The notes beneath the pieces were generated by a model. It searched no databases, was not told the origin of the DNA, and was given only the letters and a program-made list of their open reading frames with translations. A stretch of 64,000 bases of DNA from Chondrilla cf. caribensis (Eukaryota; Porifera; Demospongiae; Chondrillida; Chondrillidae): positions 5,080,509 to 5,144,508 of the forward strand of contig OZ026547.1 of the NCBI GenBank assembly GCA_964020155.1. The letters are read 5' to 3'. The number at the start of each line of letters is the position of its first letter. Within the stretch, counting starts at the first letter, position 1. Positions 62,995 through 64,000 of this stretch are shown piece after piece. Made by a program: the position numbers and the translations under genes.

Positions 62995-63193
62995 ATGGCT
63001 CCAAGCATTCAGGTCTTTGTACAAGTGGCTCTATTGTTTTGTGTGATGGTTACCAGTATTGGGGGTATCACTGATTTTGAAAAGGCAATTTCCTTACTTG
63101 AAAACAAAGTCAATGCGCAACAAGAAGAAATCAATTCACTTCACCAGATGATAGAACAGTTGGGCAAGAGACTACAACCACTTGAAGTGAAAG
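62995..63193 (+). CDS. Gene G exon 1: signal peptide and coiled coil (partial gene)
   Basis: Encodes MAPSIQVFVQVALLFCVMVT, then SIGG and the same coiled coil as E. The donor is AAAG|GTGAG. The collagen exon is expected about 1.9 kb downstream, beyond the window, if the duplication extends that far. Whether it is intact cannot be judged here. Confidence 0.82.
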
Positions 63194-64000
63194 GTGAGTT
63201 TGTTGAGGTTCAAATATGTACAACTTGCAGTCCCTACTCTTCATGCCTAGTACTCAGGACTACACTCCTGTTGACTACAGAGTTACTGGGTTTTAGACAT
63301 TGCATGTTGGTGAGTGGGAAAAAATAACATCAGCAATTAGGTTTCTCTTCTTTGTATGATGTCAAGGTATGGCATTTAGTGACAAGATTGTATACATACT
63401 GTGGGCTAGATATTGTGCGTATAATTTAGGAATTACTTGTCATGATCTCTTGTGGCAGCTGACGATGCATTTATTGTTCCTTGTGTGTTATATGAACCTT
63501 CACTAAAGGTATTATATTTGGTGAACCATTGTGTTTGAGGTCTATTCTAATTTCTACTGCTAAACATTTCTTCATAGTAGGTGTGCACTATGTGCAGATA
63601 CCTCGGTACATACCTATACAAGTATATTATACTTACGCAATTCTGAATGCTTTTGATAAATGGACGTAGTATGGATGCCCATTCAGTTGTCCGCTACAAT
63701 AAATCAACATATCCTACCCCATGACATCCAAACTCTAAAATTGAAAATTACAATCTACATAGCTTGAGGGTCAATGTACGATATCTGGGATTAATATTTT
63801 CGCTGACATGAGGAATTTAACAAGAGTAATTTTGTGGTTTGGGTACCAGCGACAAGTAACCAACCCCAATATTTGCAATAAGACATTTGCGAGCCATGTC
63901 TGTGTAGTAGTAATCCTGAAGATGAAAGGATTTGGTGAAGACCAATTTATTAGATGGAATATTTGCCTTCAGAGGTAGTCAAAATTACCTAATCACAAAA
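63194..64000 (+). other. Start of intron 1 of gene G
   Basis: Aligned with 38205-38962 of intron E to the last base of the window. G keeps the segment with GTGGCAGCTGACGATGCA that E has lost. Confidence 0.7.

Overview
The window looks like nuclear DNA of an invertebrate animal. It is AT-rich and mostly CpG-poor, with GT-AG introns, remnants of LINE, piggyBac-like and Tc1/mariner-like elements, very long (CA)n tracts and a tandem satellite. A sponge or a cnidarian is my best guess for the host, because short secreted collagens made of little more than one Gly-X-Y helix suit such animals. No sequence here proves the taxon.

The main content is a cluster of seven paralogous two-exon genes, named A to G here. 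Exon 1 (199 nt, 208 nt in D) encodes a signal peptide and a coiled coil of about five heptads. It ends in phase 1 at a GTGA donor. Exon 2 starts with a basic linker (LLERTRR), a Cys-X-Cys pair and then an uninterrupted or nearly uninterrupted Gly-X-Y collagen helix. The helix carries regularly spaced Asn-Gly-Thr sequons and ends in a short tail that differs in every gene. Gene A is on the minus strand (5328 to 3423). B (8537-12173), C (18191-20314), D (30264-32745), E (38006-40932) and F (46740-53519) are on the plus strand. G (from 62995) has only exon 1 inside the window. The predicted products are 249, 410, 254, 269, 358 and 294 residues for A to F. I infer secreted homotrimers or heterotrimers, nucleated by the N-terminal coiled coil and locked by the CXC pair.

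Each gene has the same 5' layout: a (CA)n tract on the coding strand, about 130-200 bp of conserved sequence, an AATGAATATCATT block (missing in B), a TATA-like box, a near-palindrome TTGTGGT-n-ACCACAA, then about 40-60 bp to the ATG. Two more copies of this 5' module (35.6 and 60.5 kb) have lost the start codon and the rest of the gene. The orphan module plus gene E (35.46-38.96 kb) is duplicated as orphan module plus gene G (60.29 kb to the window end). The left breakpoint of that duplication lies in the (CA)n tract.

The spaces between units hold mobile and repetitive DNA. A satellite of about 34 copies of a 187-bp monomer fills 22.4-28.8 kb between C and D. Because E and F are paralogous along introns and flanks, empty sites can be read directly. 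Intron 1 of F is 5.9 kb against 1.85 kb in E, and three insertions account for almost all of the difference. One of these insertions carries further elements nested inside it. Degenerate reverse transcriptase fragments lie at 41-480, 12.9-13.6 kb and 21.3-21.7 kb. From 56.1 to 60.0 kb I see no member of the collagen family and no gene I can name.
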